Below, piece by piece: positions 5,874 through 13,290 of a DNA stretch of 18,475 nt (the stretch's first letter is position 1; the number at the start of each line of letters is the position of its first letter). The translations under genes were made by a program, and so were the position numbers. The stretch lies in the NCBI GenBank assembly GCA_002309335.1, contig DBXH01000041.1, positions 1,191-19,665 of the forward strand, read 5' to 3'. The DNA is from Bacteroidales bacterium UBA1217. Lineage in GTDB: Bacteria > Bacteroidota > Bacteroidia > Bacteroidales > P3. A model generated the notes under the pieces. It was not told the origin of the DNA. It made no database searches and was given only the letters and a program-made list of their open reading frames with translations.

Positions 5874-6965
5874 TTATTTATAAATCTTTGCTTTGACACC
5901 GTCCAACACTTCCTTGCCGCACATAGCCAAGGCCAGCATCTCGTTCTCGCCCTTGTAGATTTTTACGGGAGCGATCCATTCAACGCGCTTGGTGATTTCG
6001 GCCATCCAGGGCTTGCTGTAGGCAATACCGCCGGTGAGGAGGATGGCGTCGACCTTGCCGCATACAACTGCTGCGAGACGGCTGATTTCGAGCGACACCT
6101 GGTAGCAGAAGGCGTCGACGAGGAGCTTGCATTTCTCGTCTCCGGCGAGGGCTTTCTTCTCCACCTCGTAGGCGTCGTTGGTGCCAAGATAAGCCACGAA
6201 TCCGCCTTCAGCGGTGACCATCTTCTTGAGGTCGGCCTCGGTGTATTTGCCGCTGCATGCCACCTCGATGAGTTTGCTGGCGTTGATGCTGCCGCAACGG
6301 GTGGGAGAGAAGGCTCCGAGACCGCAGAGGGCACGGTTCACTTCAACGACTTTGCCGTGGTTGTGGATGCCGACGCTGACACCGCCACCCATATGTGCGA
6401 TGATGAGGTTAAGGTCTTCGTAGTGCTTACCGAGTTCGCGGGCGTAGAGTTTGGCGGTCATCTTCTGATTCAGGCAATGCCAGATAACACCTTCGCGGCT
6501 GGGGTCGAGGTCGAATACGGGGTGGCCGCTGATTTTTGCCATCTCGGGACGCTCGTCAACGATGCCGGGGTCGGCGATATAGGCGTGAGCCAGACCGATT
6601 TCACGTGAGATACTGTCGGCAATGAGGGCGCCGAGGTTGCAGGCGTGCTTGCCTTGAATACCGTCGTGGCATTCCTGTTTCATCAGGTCGTTGACCTCGT
6701 AGGTGCCTGATTCGCAGGGGCGTGTCAAACCACCGCGACCCATAACGATAGCTATCTCGTCGGTGCCTACACCGTGACGTTTGAGCATATCGAGAATTGC
6801 GCTCTTGCGGTAGTCGAATTGGTCCGCAACTTCCTTGAATTTTTGAATTTCCTCGATGGGGTGGCTGAGGTTTTCGGTAAAGACTTCAGTCTCTCCTTCA
6901 TAAATGGCGGCTTTTGTTGAGGTTGCGCCAGGGTTGATTACCAACGTGAACTTCTTTGTACTCAT
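5874..6965 (-). CDS. buk: Butyrate kinase
   Basis: This ASKHA-fold kinase interconverts butyryl phosphate (or branched-chain acyl phosphates) and ADP with the acid and ATP in the cytoplasm. Visible motifs: NPGATSTK (11-18, phosphate 1 loop), VMGRGG (about 74-79), HMGGGVSVG (phosphate 2 region), RCGSINASKLIEVACSGKY, and LLTGGIAYSKPW (adenosine region). The length of 363 fits the family (about 355). ATG at 6963-6965 is preceded by a good -7 box 38 bases upstream. In many butyrate formers buk sits beside phosphate butyryltransferase; here the next genes are an FKBP and aroC, and no ptb is in the window. Acetate kinase is less likely given the length and the butyrate-kinase-type motifs. The physiological acyl group (butyrate, isobutyrate or isovalerate) is not decidable from sequence. 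Confidence 0.92.
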   Translation of the reverse strand: MSTKKFTLVINPGATSTKAAIYEGETEVFTENLSHPIEEIQKFKEVADQFDYRKSAILDMLKRHGVGTDEIAIVMGRGGLTRPCESGTYEVNDLMKQECHDGIQGKHACNLGALIADSISREIGLAHAYIADPGIVDERPEMAKISGHPVFDLDPSREGVIWHCLNQKMTAKLYARELGKHYEDLNLIIAHMGGGVSVGIHNHGKVVEVNRALCGLGAFSPTRCGSINASKLIEVACSGKYTEADLKKMVTAEGGFVAYLGTNDAYEVEKKALAGDEKCKLLVDAFCYQVSLEISRLAAVVCGKVDAILLTGGIAYSKPWMAEITKRVEWIAPVKIYKGENEMLALAMCGKEVLDGVKAKIYK

Positions 6966-7300
6966 ATATGTTTGATGTTTAGTTACGTGAAAATATTTGG
7001 TGCAAAATTAAGAATTTTTTTGGAATTGAAACCTATATTAACTGATAAAAATTTTTTATTAAACGTTTCAAATTGTTAATATCTCGCGCCGCAATATTGA
7101 TAATCATAAAGATACATAATGATATTTTTTTCAAAAAATCGAATAATAATTATTGGTCAAACTGTTTGTTGCCTATTTTAACTCTTTTTTCACCCTCTTT
7201 TTTAACACTCAATTTAATTTCCATTTACTACATCACAAGTTTTTTGTCCTTTTATGCAATATTATTGTTGTTTTTTAGTTAATAACGTAAAAATGTCACT
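6966..7300. promoter_or_regulatory. 335-base AT-rich divergent gap between buk and the MltD-like gene
   Basis: No credible gene was seen; a 69-codon plus-strand frame at 7073-7282 is only an AT-rich run of Ile, Leu, Phe and Ser. The buk promoter box is at the left end. No TTTG/TAnnTTTG pair with correct spacing was found for the MltD-like gene; TATTATTG near 7260 is one base off but has no -33 partner. The gap is far richer in A/T than its flanks and has scattered T-runs, so it could hide a leader RNA. I see no defined fold. Confidence 0.5.
7003..7010 (-). promoter_or_regulatory. -7 box of the buk promoter
   Basis: The minus strand reads TAATTTTG followed by CA, an exact TAnnTTTG match, 38 bases upstream of the buk start. 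The upstream element is weak: TTTC at 7028-7031 with a 17-base spacer, where TTTG and about 19 bases would be ideal. Confidence 0.5.
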
Positions 7301-8821
7301 ATGCTTGATATCTTTAAACGTCATATTGCCCTGTTTCTTTTGTTGTTAGCCGTATTCTGTGTGCCGGTTGACGCCGTTGCGCAGCATCCCGAAAGTGAGG
7401 TGGATACGAACTATTATATGGCTATCGACGCTGCCAACTTCGACAGTCTGCTGAACAATTTCTATATGCAGCAGTTCCGCCGGTCGGCGCAGCGTTACCA
7501 GAACCGCCGTGCATCTCAGATGTATGCCGATTTCGACAATATTCCCGACTCGGTTTTCGTGCAGCGCTTGCAGCGTCTCCATTGCGTGGTACCGATGACC
7601 TACAATTCGGAGGTGCGGGCCTATATCAAGGTATATGTGCGCATAATGAGCCGTCGTCTCGACGCTATGCTCTCATTGTCAGAATACTATTTCCCGCTGT
7701 TTGAAGAAATGCTTGACCGCTACAAGGTGCCTGAAGAACTGAAATACCTGACGATAGTGGAGTCAGCGTTGAACCCCGAGGCAACATCGCGAGCCGGCGC
7801 TGCAGGCCTTTGGCAGTTCATCTATTCGACGGGCAAGCATTATGAACTGGAAATTAGTTCGCTGGTTGACGAGCGCCGCGACCCCTACAAGTCCACCATC
7901 GCTGCAGCACGCTATCTGCGGGCTCTCTACGATATGTATGGCGACTGGCAGCTGGCGATGGCGGCCTATAACTGCGGTCCTGGCAACGTGAACAAAGCCA
8001 TTGCCCGCTCGGGCGGCAAGCATACTTTCTGGGAGATTTATCCTTATCTGCCGCGCGAGACGAGGGGTTATATCCCTAAGTATATCGGCGCAACATACAT
8101 TATGAATTATTACCACGAACACGGTCTCACGGCTGGCAAATATGAGATTCCTGTGCGCGTGGATACGATACATCTGCACAAGGATGTGCATTTCGGCATC
8201 GTCGAGAAATTCACCGGCATTCCGCGCGAGCAGCTGCGTCAGCTCAACCCGCAGTTCCGAACCGATGTGGTGCCGGCATCGTCGCGCACCTACGCTGTAT
8301 GTCTGCCGGCGGGCAAAACCTCGCTGTTCCTCTCGATGGAGGATACCATCTATAAGGTGTCGAAGGACACTATCGGCAAGAACGCCGTGGTGCCGCTGAA
8401 TTCGGGCACGATAGTGTATCACAAGGTGCGCAAGGGCGAGACATTCAATTCGATAGCCAAGAAGTACGGTGTGTCGCCCAACAGCCTTCGCCGTTGGAAC
8501 GGCAAGGGCCGCAAGAGTACGCTGAAGGTTGGCACCAAGCTTAAGATATATCTGCCTTCAACGTCGGAAACGGAGAACGGAGAAGAGAAAACGGAAAAAG
8601 CTTTGGATAGTTTGTCTGTGTCCGATTCGACAACGGCTGTCACTCCTGCACCTAAGCCCGCTACTAAGAGTCAGCAGCCGGTGTATCATACTGTTAAGAA
8701 AGGCGAGCATCTCTCTATGATAGCTAAGAAATACGGCACTACGCCGCAGAAGATAAAACAGTTGAATAATCTGAAGAGCGATGTGATCAGGGTAGGACAG
8801 AAATTGAAAGTGAAGAATTAA
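7301..8821 (+). CDS. MltD-like membrane-bound lytic murein transglycosylase with two LysM domains
   Basis: It cleaves peptidoglycan glycan strands to 1,6-anhydromuropeptides in the periplasm. The 506-residue protein has a signal peptide (1-28, ending VAQ) and no lipobox. The SLT domain spans about 138-260 with catalytic Glu154 in TIVESALNP, followed by SRAGAAGLWQF and the family's AMAAYNCGPGNV. LysM 1 is at about 373-418 (YHKVRKGETFNSIAKKYGV) and LysM 2 at about 462-505 (YHTVKKGEHLSMIAKKYGT), joined by an acidic Ser/Thr/Pro-rich linker. The architecture and length match MltD-type enzymes. It opens a plus-strand cell-wall run with the DivIC-like gene (47-base gap) and the NlpC/P60 lipoprotein (72-base gap). 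Confidence 0.9.
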   Translation: MLDIFKRHIALFLLLLAVFCVPVDAVAQHPESEVDTNYYMAIDAANFDSLLNNFYMQQFRRSAQRYQNRRASQMYADFDNIPDSVFVQRLQRLHCVVPMTYNSEVRAYIKVYVRIMSRRLDAMLSLSEYYFPLFEEMLDRYKVPEELKYLTIVESALNPEATSRAGAAGLWQFIYSTGKHYELEISSLVDERRDPYKSTIAAARYLRALYDMYGDWQLAMAAYNCGPGNVNKAIARSGGKHTFWEIYPYLPRETRGYIPKYIGATYIMNYYHEHGLTAGKYEIPVRVDTIHLHKDVHFGIVEKFTGIPREQLRQLNPQFRTDVVPASSRTYAVCLPAGKTSLFLSMEDTIYKVSKDTIGKNAVVPLNSGTIVYHKVRKGETFNSIAKKYGVSPNSLRRWNGKGRKSTLKVGTKLKIYLPSTSETENGEEKTEKALDSLSVSDSTTAVTPAPKPATKSQQPVYHTVKKGEHLSMIAKKYGTTPQKIKQLNNLKSDVIRVGQKLKVKN

Positions 8822-8835
8822 GATTGTGTGTCTGA

Positions 8836-8865
8836 GTTAATGTTAAGGTCAAAGTTAAAGTTAAA
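8836..8865 (+). repeat. Hexamer tandem repeat (GTTAAA units) before the DivIC-like gene
   Basis: Five consecutive hexamers: GTTAAT, GTTAAG, GTCAAA, GTTAAA, GTTAAA, then AAA and the ATG at 8869. This is the same style as the heptamer arrays elsewhere but with period six. It occupies the ribosome-binding region of the next gene. Confidence 0.7.
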
Positions 8866-8868
8866 AAA

Positions 8869-9174
8869 ATGAAAAAATTCAAGGAAACGGCTTTTTGGAA
8901 GATAATTAAGAATAAGTATGTTATTGTCTGCGTTGTCTTTGTCCTTGTTATTGTTGTTTTGGGCGAGAACAACCTTTTTGTGGTGCGTTCGCTGAAGCGC
9001 GATGTGGCGGAGCTGGAATATACAATAGACACTTTGAAACAGGGCATCTATCAGGACAGCCTGCAGGCGGAGCGGCTGATGTACAACCTCGACACCATTG
9101 AGCGCTACGGCCGCGAGAACTATTATATGAAAAGTAAGAACGAAGATGTGTTTATTGTTGTGAATGAGAATTGA
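8869..9174 (+). CDS. DivIC/FtsB-family septum formation initiator
   Basis: A small bitopic membrane protein of 101 residues: basic N-terminus (MKKFKETAFWKIIKNK), one membrane helix at about 17-33 (YVIVCVVFVLVIVVLG), and a coiled coil at about 40-75 (LKRDVAELEYTIDTLKQGI). A conserved tail follows with ERYGRENYYMKSKNEDVFIV, matching the ARExxxMxxxxEDVF pattern of this family. It would bridge divisome proteins of the FtsL/FtsQ class at the septum with its coiled coil outside the membrane. It lies between a transglycosylase and a cell-wall endopeptidase, which supports a cell-wall or division role. The GTTAAA array fills the 33 bases before its start, with no clear Shine-Dalgarno sequence. Confidence 0.85.
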   Translation: MKKFKETAFWKIIKNKYVIVCVVFVLVIVVLGENNLFVVRSLKRDVAELEYTIDTLKQGIYQDSLQAERLMYNLDTIERYGRENYYMKSKNEDVFIVVNEN

Positions 9175-9176
9175 AA

Positions 9177-9246
9177 TGTCCCTTAACTTCCCCAATTCAA
9201 CCCTTTTAACCTTTTAAGCGCAGCGACCCTTTAAAACCTTATAAAA
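9177..9246 (+). repeat. Composite TTAA-word gap with one AAGCG(C/A)AGCG core before the NlpC/P60 gene
   Basis: The gap starts with TGTCCCTTAACTTCCCC (9177-9193), a block that recurs in two later gaps. It continues with units around AACCCTTTT and AACCTTTT, then the core TTTAAGCGCAGCG (9213-9225) followed by ACCC, then TTTAAAACC just before the start at 9247. It appears to be a mosaic of repeated words rather than unique sequence. Confidence 0.6.
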
Positions 9247-9864
9247 ATGAAACGGTTTGTATATTTGATTGGAGCAGTATTGATGGCATCGATGATGTCG
9301 TCGTGCGATGCTATAAAAAAGTTTCTTAACACCGATTTGTCGGACGAGGAATATATTGTTGGACAGCTTTATGCCGACGAGTATGTGAAAGAGACCCCCG
9401 TGCCTTATAAGAAAACCGACTCTACCAAGCCCAATGCCGGCAACGCAGGATCTTCGGGTATTGAACTCAACGACAAGGACAACAAGGATCTCTATGCCGC
9501 TATCGACTCGTGGTACGGTACGCCGTATCTCTATGGCGGATGCTCGACGTCGGGTGTGGACTGCTCCTGCTTTGTGGGGAAGATTTTCAAGTCGGTCTAT
9601 GGTGCTAACCTTCACCGCACGGCCAACGATATACAACTGGATGTCGCAAAGATGGTGGGCCGCAACGACTTGCGTGAGGGCGACATTGTGTTTTTCACTA
9701 ATTCCAACGGCAAGGTGTCGCACGTGGGTATCTACCTCAAGGACGACCTTTTTGTTCATTCGTCGACTTCCAACGGCGTGACTATCAGCTCGCTCGAAAA
9801 TTCCTACTGGAAAAAACACTTCTACAAGGGCGGCCGCCACAAAGCTGTGAAGACGAAGTATTAG
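9247..9864 (+). CDS. NlpC/P60-family cell-wall endopeptidase lipoprotein
   Basis: A 205-residue lipoprotein (lipobox MMSSC, acylated Cys20) that probably cuts peptide stems of peptidoglycan at the envelope. The NlpC/P60 domain covers about 80-203. The catalytic Cys106 is in GVDCSCFV, the catalytic His159 in KVSHVGIYL, and the third polar residue is His171 in FVHSSTSNGV. The family consensus after the catalytic cysteine is DCSGF; here Gly is replaced by a second cysteine (Cys108), which is unusual. YGTPYLYGGCSTSGVDC before the nucleophile is the expected entry motif. It is the last gene of the MltD-like, DivIC, NlpC run and converges with the SUI1 gene, leaving only 11 bases between the two stop codons. 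Confidence 0.9.
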   Translation: MKRFVYLIGAVLMASMMSSCDAIKKFLNTDLSDEEYIVGQLYADEYVKETPVPYKKTDSTKPNAGNAGSSGIELNDKDNKDLYAAIDSWYGTPYLYGGCSTSGVDCSCFVGKIFKSVYGANLHRTANDIQLDVAKMVGRNDLREGDIVFFTNSNGKVSHVGIYLKDDLFVHSSTSNGVTISSLENSYWKKHFYKGGRHKAVKTKY

Positions 9865-9875
9865 AATTCTTTTTA

Positions 9876-10205
9876 TTATTTTACCTTATATCCTTCGGCT
9901 AGAAGGAGGACTTTGACTTTCTCGCGGAAGTCGCCCTGGATAAGGATTTCTCCATCTTTGGTGTTGCCGCCGACGCCGCATTTGGTTTTGAGCATCTTGC
10001 CTAGCGCAGCAAGGTCGTCGTCGGTGCCGACAAAGCCGGTGACGAGTGTGACCTGCTTGCCGCCGCGCTGTTTGCGGTCGAGGGTGACATATAGTTTCTG
10101 CTGCTGAGGAGGCAGAGTATCAACTACGGGTTCTTCATCTTCGTATTCGTAGTTGAAGTCGGGATTGGTGGAATAGACCACACCTATTCGATTTTTCTTT
10201 GACAT
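9876..10205 (-). CDS. SUI1/YciH-family translation factor
   Basis: At 109 residues, this fits the bacterial eIF1 homologues. Residues about 36-109 form the SUI1 domain: KLYVTLDRKQRGGKQVTLVT, FVGTDDDLAALGKMLKTKCG, then VGGNTKDGEILIQGDFREKV and LLAEGYKVK. GGNTKDGEI(L/V)IQGD is the signature of YciH-type proteins, thought to act in start-site selection on the 30S subunit. The N-terminal 35 residues are acidic and specific to this lineage. It lies downstream of the dagK gene on the same strand (113-base gap) and converges with the NlpC/P60 gene, with 11 bases between the stops. Confidence 0.88.
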   Translation of the reverse strand: MSKKNRIGVVYSTNPDFNYEYEDEEPVVDTLPPQQQKLYVTLDRKQRGGKQVTLVTGFVGTDDDLAALGKMLKTKCGVGGNTKDGEILIQGDFREKVKVLLLAEGYKVK

Positions 10206-10269
10206 CTTTTAAGATTGAGAATTGATAAAAAAAACTGCGGCTGCCACTAACGCATTAACACACTTCAAT

Positions 10270-10310
10270 TGTATTGTCCTTTAACTCTCCTTAACTCCTC
10301 TTAACTCCCC
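10270..10310. repeat. Decamer tandem repeat (TTAACTCNNC units) plus shared TGTATTGTCC block
   Basis: The plus strand reads TGTATTGTCCTTTAACT at 10270-10286, then TTAACTCTCC, TTAACTCCTC and TTAACTCCCC (10281-10310), giving three decamers. The first 17 bases also occur on the minus strand at 11256-11272 with one difference. It lies between the dagK stop (10319) and the SUI1 gene start (10205). Confidence 0.65.
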
Positions 10311-10318
10311 CATATAAA

Positions 10319-11194
10319 TTAAGGTACAAGCACCTTCAAGGATTTGCGGACGTTGCGGAAATGGAGTTCGTTGCCGACGCGTTCGCCTTCACCGTCGATG
10401 TTGACCCATTTCTCGTCGTTGTTGTAGACGGTGATTTCGTGCGCTTTGAAAAACTCCACGTGCTGTGAGAGCTCGAAATGGTTGAGGTAGAGCAGGGGAG
10501 CAGTGAGCGGCAGATGGAGCAGGGGAATGCGGTCGACAATGCAGACGTCGATGAGTCCGTCGTCGAGTTTGGCTAAGGGTGCGATGGTGGTGTTGTAGCC
10601 GAACTGGTTGGAGTTGGCAAAGCTTATGAACCAGGCTTTGCGCTCGATTTCGTTGCCGTCGATATTGAGGCGGAAGATGTGCTCCTTGTAGGTGGGATAG
10701 TCGGAAATGACGATTTTCGCGTAGGCCTGGAGTCCGCGGACTTTGGCGAGCTTCATCCGTCGCGCTACACGCGCGTCGAAACCGATGCCGGCAATGCTGG
10801 CTACAATGCGGTCGTTGAGATAGATGGTGTCGATTTCTTCGACTTTGAAGTGATTGAGCACCTCGATGGCGTTGGCGGGGTTGAGGGGAAGGTTGAGGTT
10901 GCGGGCAAGTCCGTTGCCGCTGCCGCAGGGGATGATGCCCAGCGTGACATCGCTGCCGGCGATACCGGAGACGACATCGTTGACGCTGCCGTCGCCACCC
11001 ACGGCGACTATGGCGTCGAAACAACCCTGTTCGACAGCCTCGCGTGCAAGGTCTTTACCATGATGAATGCGCTCGGTGTATCGTATGGTGTATTCGATGA
11101 GTGACTTATCAATATGTTGTTCAAGCAGCTGTTCAATCTTCTTCTGTTTTCCGATACCCGAAACGGGATTGACTATGAAGAGTAGGCGTTTCAT
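10319..11194 (-). CDS. DagK/YegS-family lipid kinase (diacylglycerol kinase-like)
   Basis: Phosphorylates a lipid with a free hydroxyl, most likely diacylglycerol to phosphatidic acid, at the inner face of the membrane. The 291-residue length fits the family. The N-terminal nucleotide domain starts LLFIVNPVSGIGKQ (4-17), with VGGDGSVNDVVSGI (65-78) holding the catalytic GGDG and IPCGSGNGLARNL (88-100) the substrate loop. The C-terminal beta-sandwich carries AGIGFDARVARRMK and DDGLIDVC. It follows an LTA-synthase-type gene on the same strand after 141 bases of repeats, which suggests recycling of diacylglycerol released by that enzyme. Other YegS-family lipid targets cannot be excluded. Confidence 0.88.
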   Translation of the reverse strand: MKRLLFIVNPVSGIGKQKKIEQLLEQHIDKSLIEYTIRYTERIHHGKDLAREAVEQGCFDAIVAVGGDGSVNDVVSGIAGSDVTLGIIPCGSGNGLARNLNLPLNPANAIEVLNHFKVEEIDTIYLNDRIVASIAGIGFDARVARRMKLAKVRGLQAYAKIVISDYPTYKEHIFRLNIDGNEIERKAWFISFANSNQFGYNTTIAPLAKLDDGLIDVCIVDRIPLLHLPLTAPLLYLNHFELSQHVEFFKAHEITVYNNDEKWVNIDGEGERVGNELHFRNVRKSLKVLVP

Positions 11195-11335
11195 TGGTTT
11201 AGTTTGAGGTTTAAGGTTATAATGGAGCGCTTCGCTTAAAAGATTAAAAGGGGGAAGTTAAGGGACAATACATTTCATTCGTCCATTATTCGTCCATTAT
11301 TCGTCCATTTTAACTTCCACTTTAACTTCCATTTT
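11195..11335 (-). repeat. Repeat-built gap: 11-mer array, TGTATTGTCC block, AAGCGAAGCG core and heptamers
   Basis: Read on the minus strand from the LTA-synthase-like stop to the dagK start. At 11332-11278 are five 11-mers, two like TGGAAGTTAAA and three like TGGACGAATAA; on the plus strand the last three read TTCGTCCATTA twice and TTCGTCCATTT once. Next is TGTATTGTCCCTTAACT (11272-11256), then TTTAAGCGAAGCG (11240-11228), then heptamers like AACCTTA, AACCTCA and AACTAAA up to the ATG at 11194. At least four kinds of repeat are thus joined in 141 bases. No promoter box with correct spacing was found. Confidence 0.7.
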
Positions 11336-13276
11336 TTACTCCCTATTAAGCTTATTGTTGATCATTCTTTGTGAGTATTGCTGGAGGATGGCTTTCAAGA
11401 ACATAAGTTTGCCGTTGCCGTCCTGCTCGAAGGTGCGGCTTTTGGTTTCTTCGATTAGGGCGACACCGTCGTTGGTGACGAGTTGGTGGTAGCCGCAGCC
11501 ATAGGCTATCTGCCATCCTTCGGGCTGCTGGAAAACGCTGGTGCCGAAGCAGATGCAAGGCTCGTTGTAGCCAAGATAGTCGATAAGGGTTGGCATTACG
11601 TCACTTTGCTGCATAATGCGGTTGCTGCGTTGCGCTACAGGATGCTGCGGGTCGAAAATAATCATCGGTATGCGGTACCAGGGACCGTAGTCGCTGAACT
11701 GTGGCGAGAGCGCCTGCGCAGGATGATCGGCCATTATGATGAAAAGTGTGTTTTCGTACCACGGCTGAGCCGAGGCTGTGGCGAAGAACTTGCGAAGAGC
11801 CATATCGCTGTAGTTGACGCACTCGAGTATGGGATGTTTGCCTGTGCGGAAGGTGCCTTTGTATTCGTCGGGGATATTGTAAGGATGGTGCGACGAAATG
11901 GTGAAGACGCCGGCGAAGAAGGGTTCGGGAGTGCGTGTGAGTTGCAGCGCCATATATTGCAGGAAATGCTCGTCGTAGATTCCCCAGGTGCCGTCGTAGT
12001 ATTTCTCGTTGCCGAACTCGTTGCGGCCATAGTAGGCATCGAAACCAATCTTTTTGCAGAATGCGTCGAAACCCATAGAGCCGTTGTAGGCACCATGAAA
12101 GAAGGCTGTGTTGTAGCCGTGTTTCTTGAGGAGCATCGGCAGGCCGACGATGTCGTTCTTCTTATATTCAGACAGCAGGACGGGCTTGTCCATAAGTGTC
12201 GGCATCGACGCCATCACGGAGGGTATGGATTCGATGGACTTCTTGCCGTTTGAGCGACCCTGGAACAGAAGGCTCTTGCCGGCGAGCGAGTCGAGGAAAG
12301 GAGTGAAACTCAATTCCAAGTCTTCGTTGTAGCAGCCCATATACTCTTGCGAGAAACTCTCGAGGATAATGATGACGATGTTTTTGCCGCGATAGTAGGT
12401 GAGGCTGTCGTTGCCGAGATAGGAAACCCTGCCGGACTTGGCGTGGAAGTCGCCGTAGCTGACGGCGGCGGTGCGGTTGGTGCTGTCGGCCAAAGGTATG
12501 AACTGGGGATTGAAGAGCGACAGAGCCTCGTCGTCGGACATATAGTTGAGTTCGGTGAGGTCAGGGACACCGAGAGTGCGGATGATATTGTAGGGTGAGT
12601 TGAGCACCAAAGGGGTGTTCTTCATCTGGCAGTAGCGTGCCGAATCATTGAGCTCGATGAAATGGCGCTGGGCGCCGCCGCGAACGAGGAAGAGGGTTAA
12701 AAGCAGCGTGACACCAAGTCCGATATAGTCGTTGCGACGATTGATGCCGTATTCGTTGAAGGCGGGGAAGATGGTCTTGTGCGAGCTAAGCAACAGCAGG
12801 GTGATGATGGCTACACCGCTGACGCTAACCGGCCAGTAGTCGACAAGGAACTGCGGAATAAGGTTGCCCATATCGCCGCCGACCCCCATATAGGCAAACA
12901 TCTCGCTGCTCATACGGCGGTAGGTGAATTGGAAATAGGCGACATCAATCTGATTGACAACAACAACCACCAGTACTGGAATAATATAAAGGATGTTGCT
13001 AAGGCTACGGTACCAGTTCTTCCAGCGGATATTGGTGGGGATGATGTTGATGACTATAAAGGGTACGAGGACCAATGTTACTGTAGCCATTGCATAGCGC
13101 ATAAATCCCCACACGATGCCAGCCCATTCACCAAAGCCGTCAATCTGGAAATGACCTTTGTTGAGTAAGTAGTACATCACTTGAGTCAATGTAAGCGCTA
13201 CAAAGGCAATCAATATTTTGGTGATTAGATAACCATATATGTTTCGTGGATTGAACCAACCTTTCTTATATGTCAT
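11336..13276 (-). CDS. LTA-synthase-type membrane sulfatase (phosphoglycerol or phosphoethanolamine transferase-like)
   Basis: A 646-residue protein with about five membrane helices in residues 20-200 and an extracytoplasmic alkaline-phosphatase-fold domain at about 298-580. Metal and catalytic residues read as in LtaS: Glu306 in IILESFS, nucleophile Ser347 in NGKKSIESIPSV, His463/464 in SSHHPY, and Asp517-His518 in IMADHPAQ. WGIYDEHF (about 431-438) occupies the substrate-loop position. Gram-negative relatives transfer phosphoglycerol or phosphoethanolamine from phospholipids to glycans, lipid A or other acceptors. Which donor and acceptor it uses here is unknown. It begins 14 bases after the GldB-like stop, so the two are co-transcribed, and it precedes the dagK gene. 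Confidence 0.85.
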   Translation of the reverse strand: MTYKKGWFNPRNIYGYLITKILIAFVALTLTQVMYYLLNKGHFQIDGFGEWAGIVWGFMRYAMATVTLVLVPFIVINIIPTNIRWKNWYRSLSNILYIIPVLVVVVVNQIDVAYFQFTYRRMSSEMFAYMGVGGDMGNLIPQFLVDYWPVSVSGVAIITLLLLSSHKTIFPAFNEYGINRRNDYIGLGVTLLLTLFLVRGGAQRHFIELNDSARYCQMKNTPLVLNSPYNIIRTLGVPDLTELNYMSDDEALSLFNPQFIPLADSTNRTAAVSYGDFHAKSGRVSYLGNDSLTYYRGKNIVIIILESFSQEYMGCYNEDLELSFTPFLDSLAGKSLLFQGRSNGKKSIESIPSVMASMPTLMDKPVLLSEYKKNDIVGLPMLLKKHGYNTAFFHGAYNGSMGFDAFCKKIGFDAYYGRNEFGNEKYYDGTWGIYDEHFLQYMALQLTRTPEPFFAGVFTISSHHPYNIPDEYKGTFRTGKHPILECVNYSDMALRKFFATASAQPWYENTLFIIMADHPAQALSPQFSDYGPWYRIPMIIFDPQHPVAQRSNRIMQQSDVMPTLIDYLGYNEPCICFGTSVFQQPEGWQIAYGCGYHQLVTNDGVALIEETKSRTFEQDGNGKLMFLKAILQQYSQRMINNKLNRE

Positions 13277-13290
13277 ATTCTATCATTATT

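Noticed and set aside
5799..6608. Plus-strand open frame (269 codons) opposite the butyrate kinase
   Set aside because: The minus strand carries every butyrate kinase motif; the plus frame is an antisense shadow without a signal or family pattern.
7073..7282. 69-codon plus-strand frame in the AT-rich gap before the MltD-like gene
   Set aside because: Almost only Ile, Leu, Phe, Ser and Asn as expected from AT-rich non-coding DNA; no start context and no resemblance to a membrane peptide family I know.
11278..11332. CRISPR-like array
   Set aside because: The units are 11 bases and directly adjacent, without spacers; no cas genes are in the window.
11483..12253. Plus-strand open frame (256 codons) opposite the LTA-synthase-like gene
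   Set aside because: Antisense shadow of a well-supported gene with all catalytic residues.
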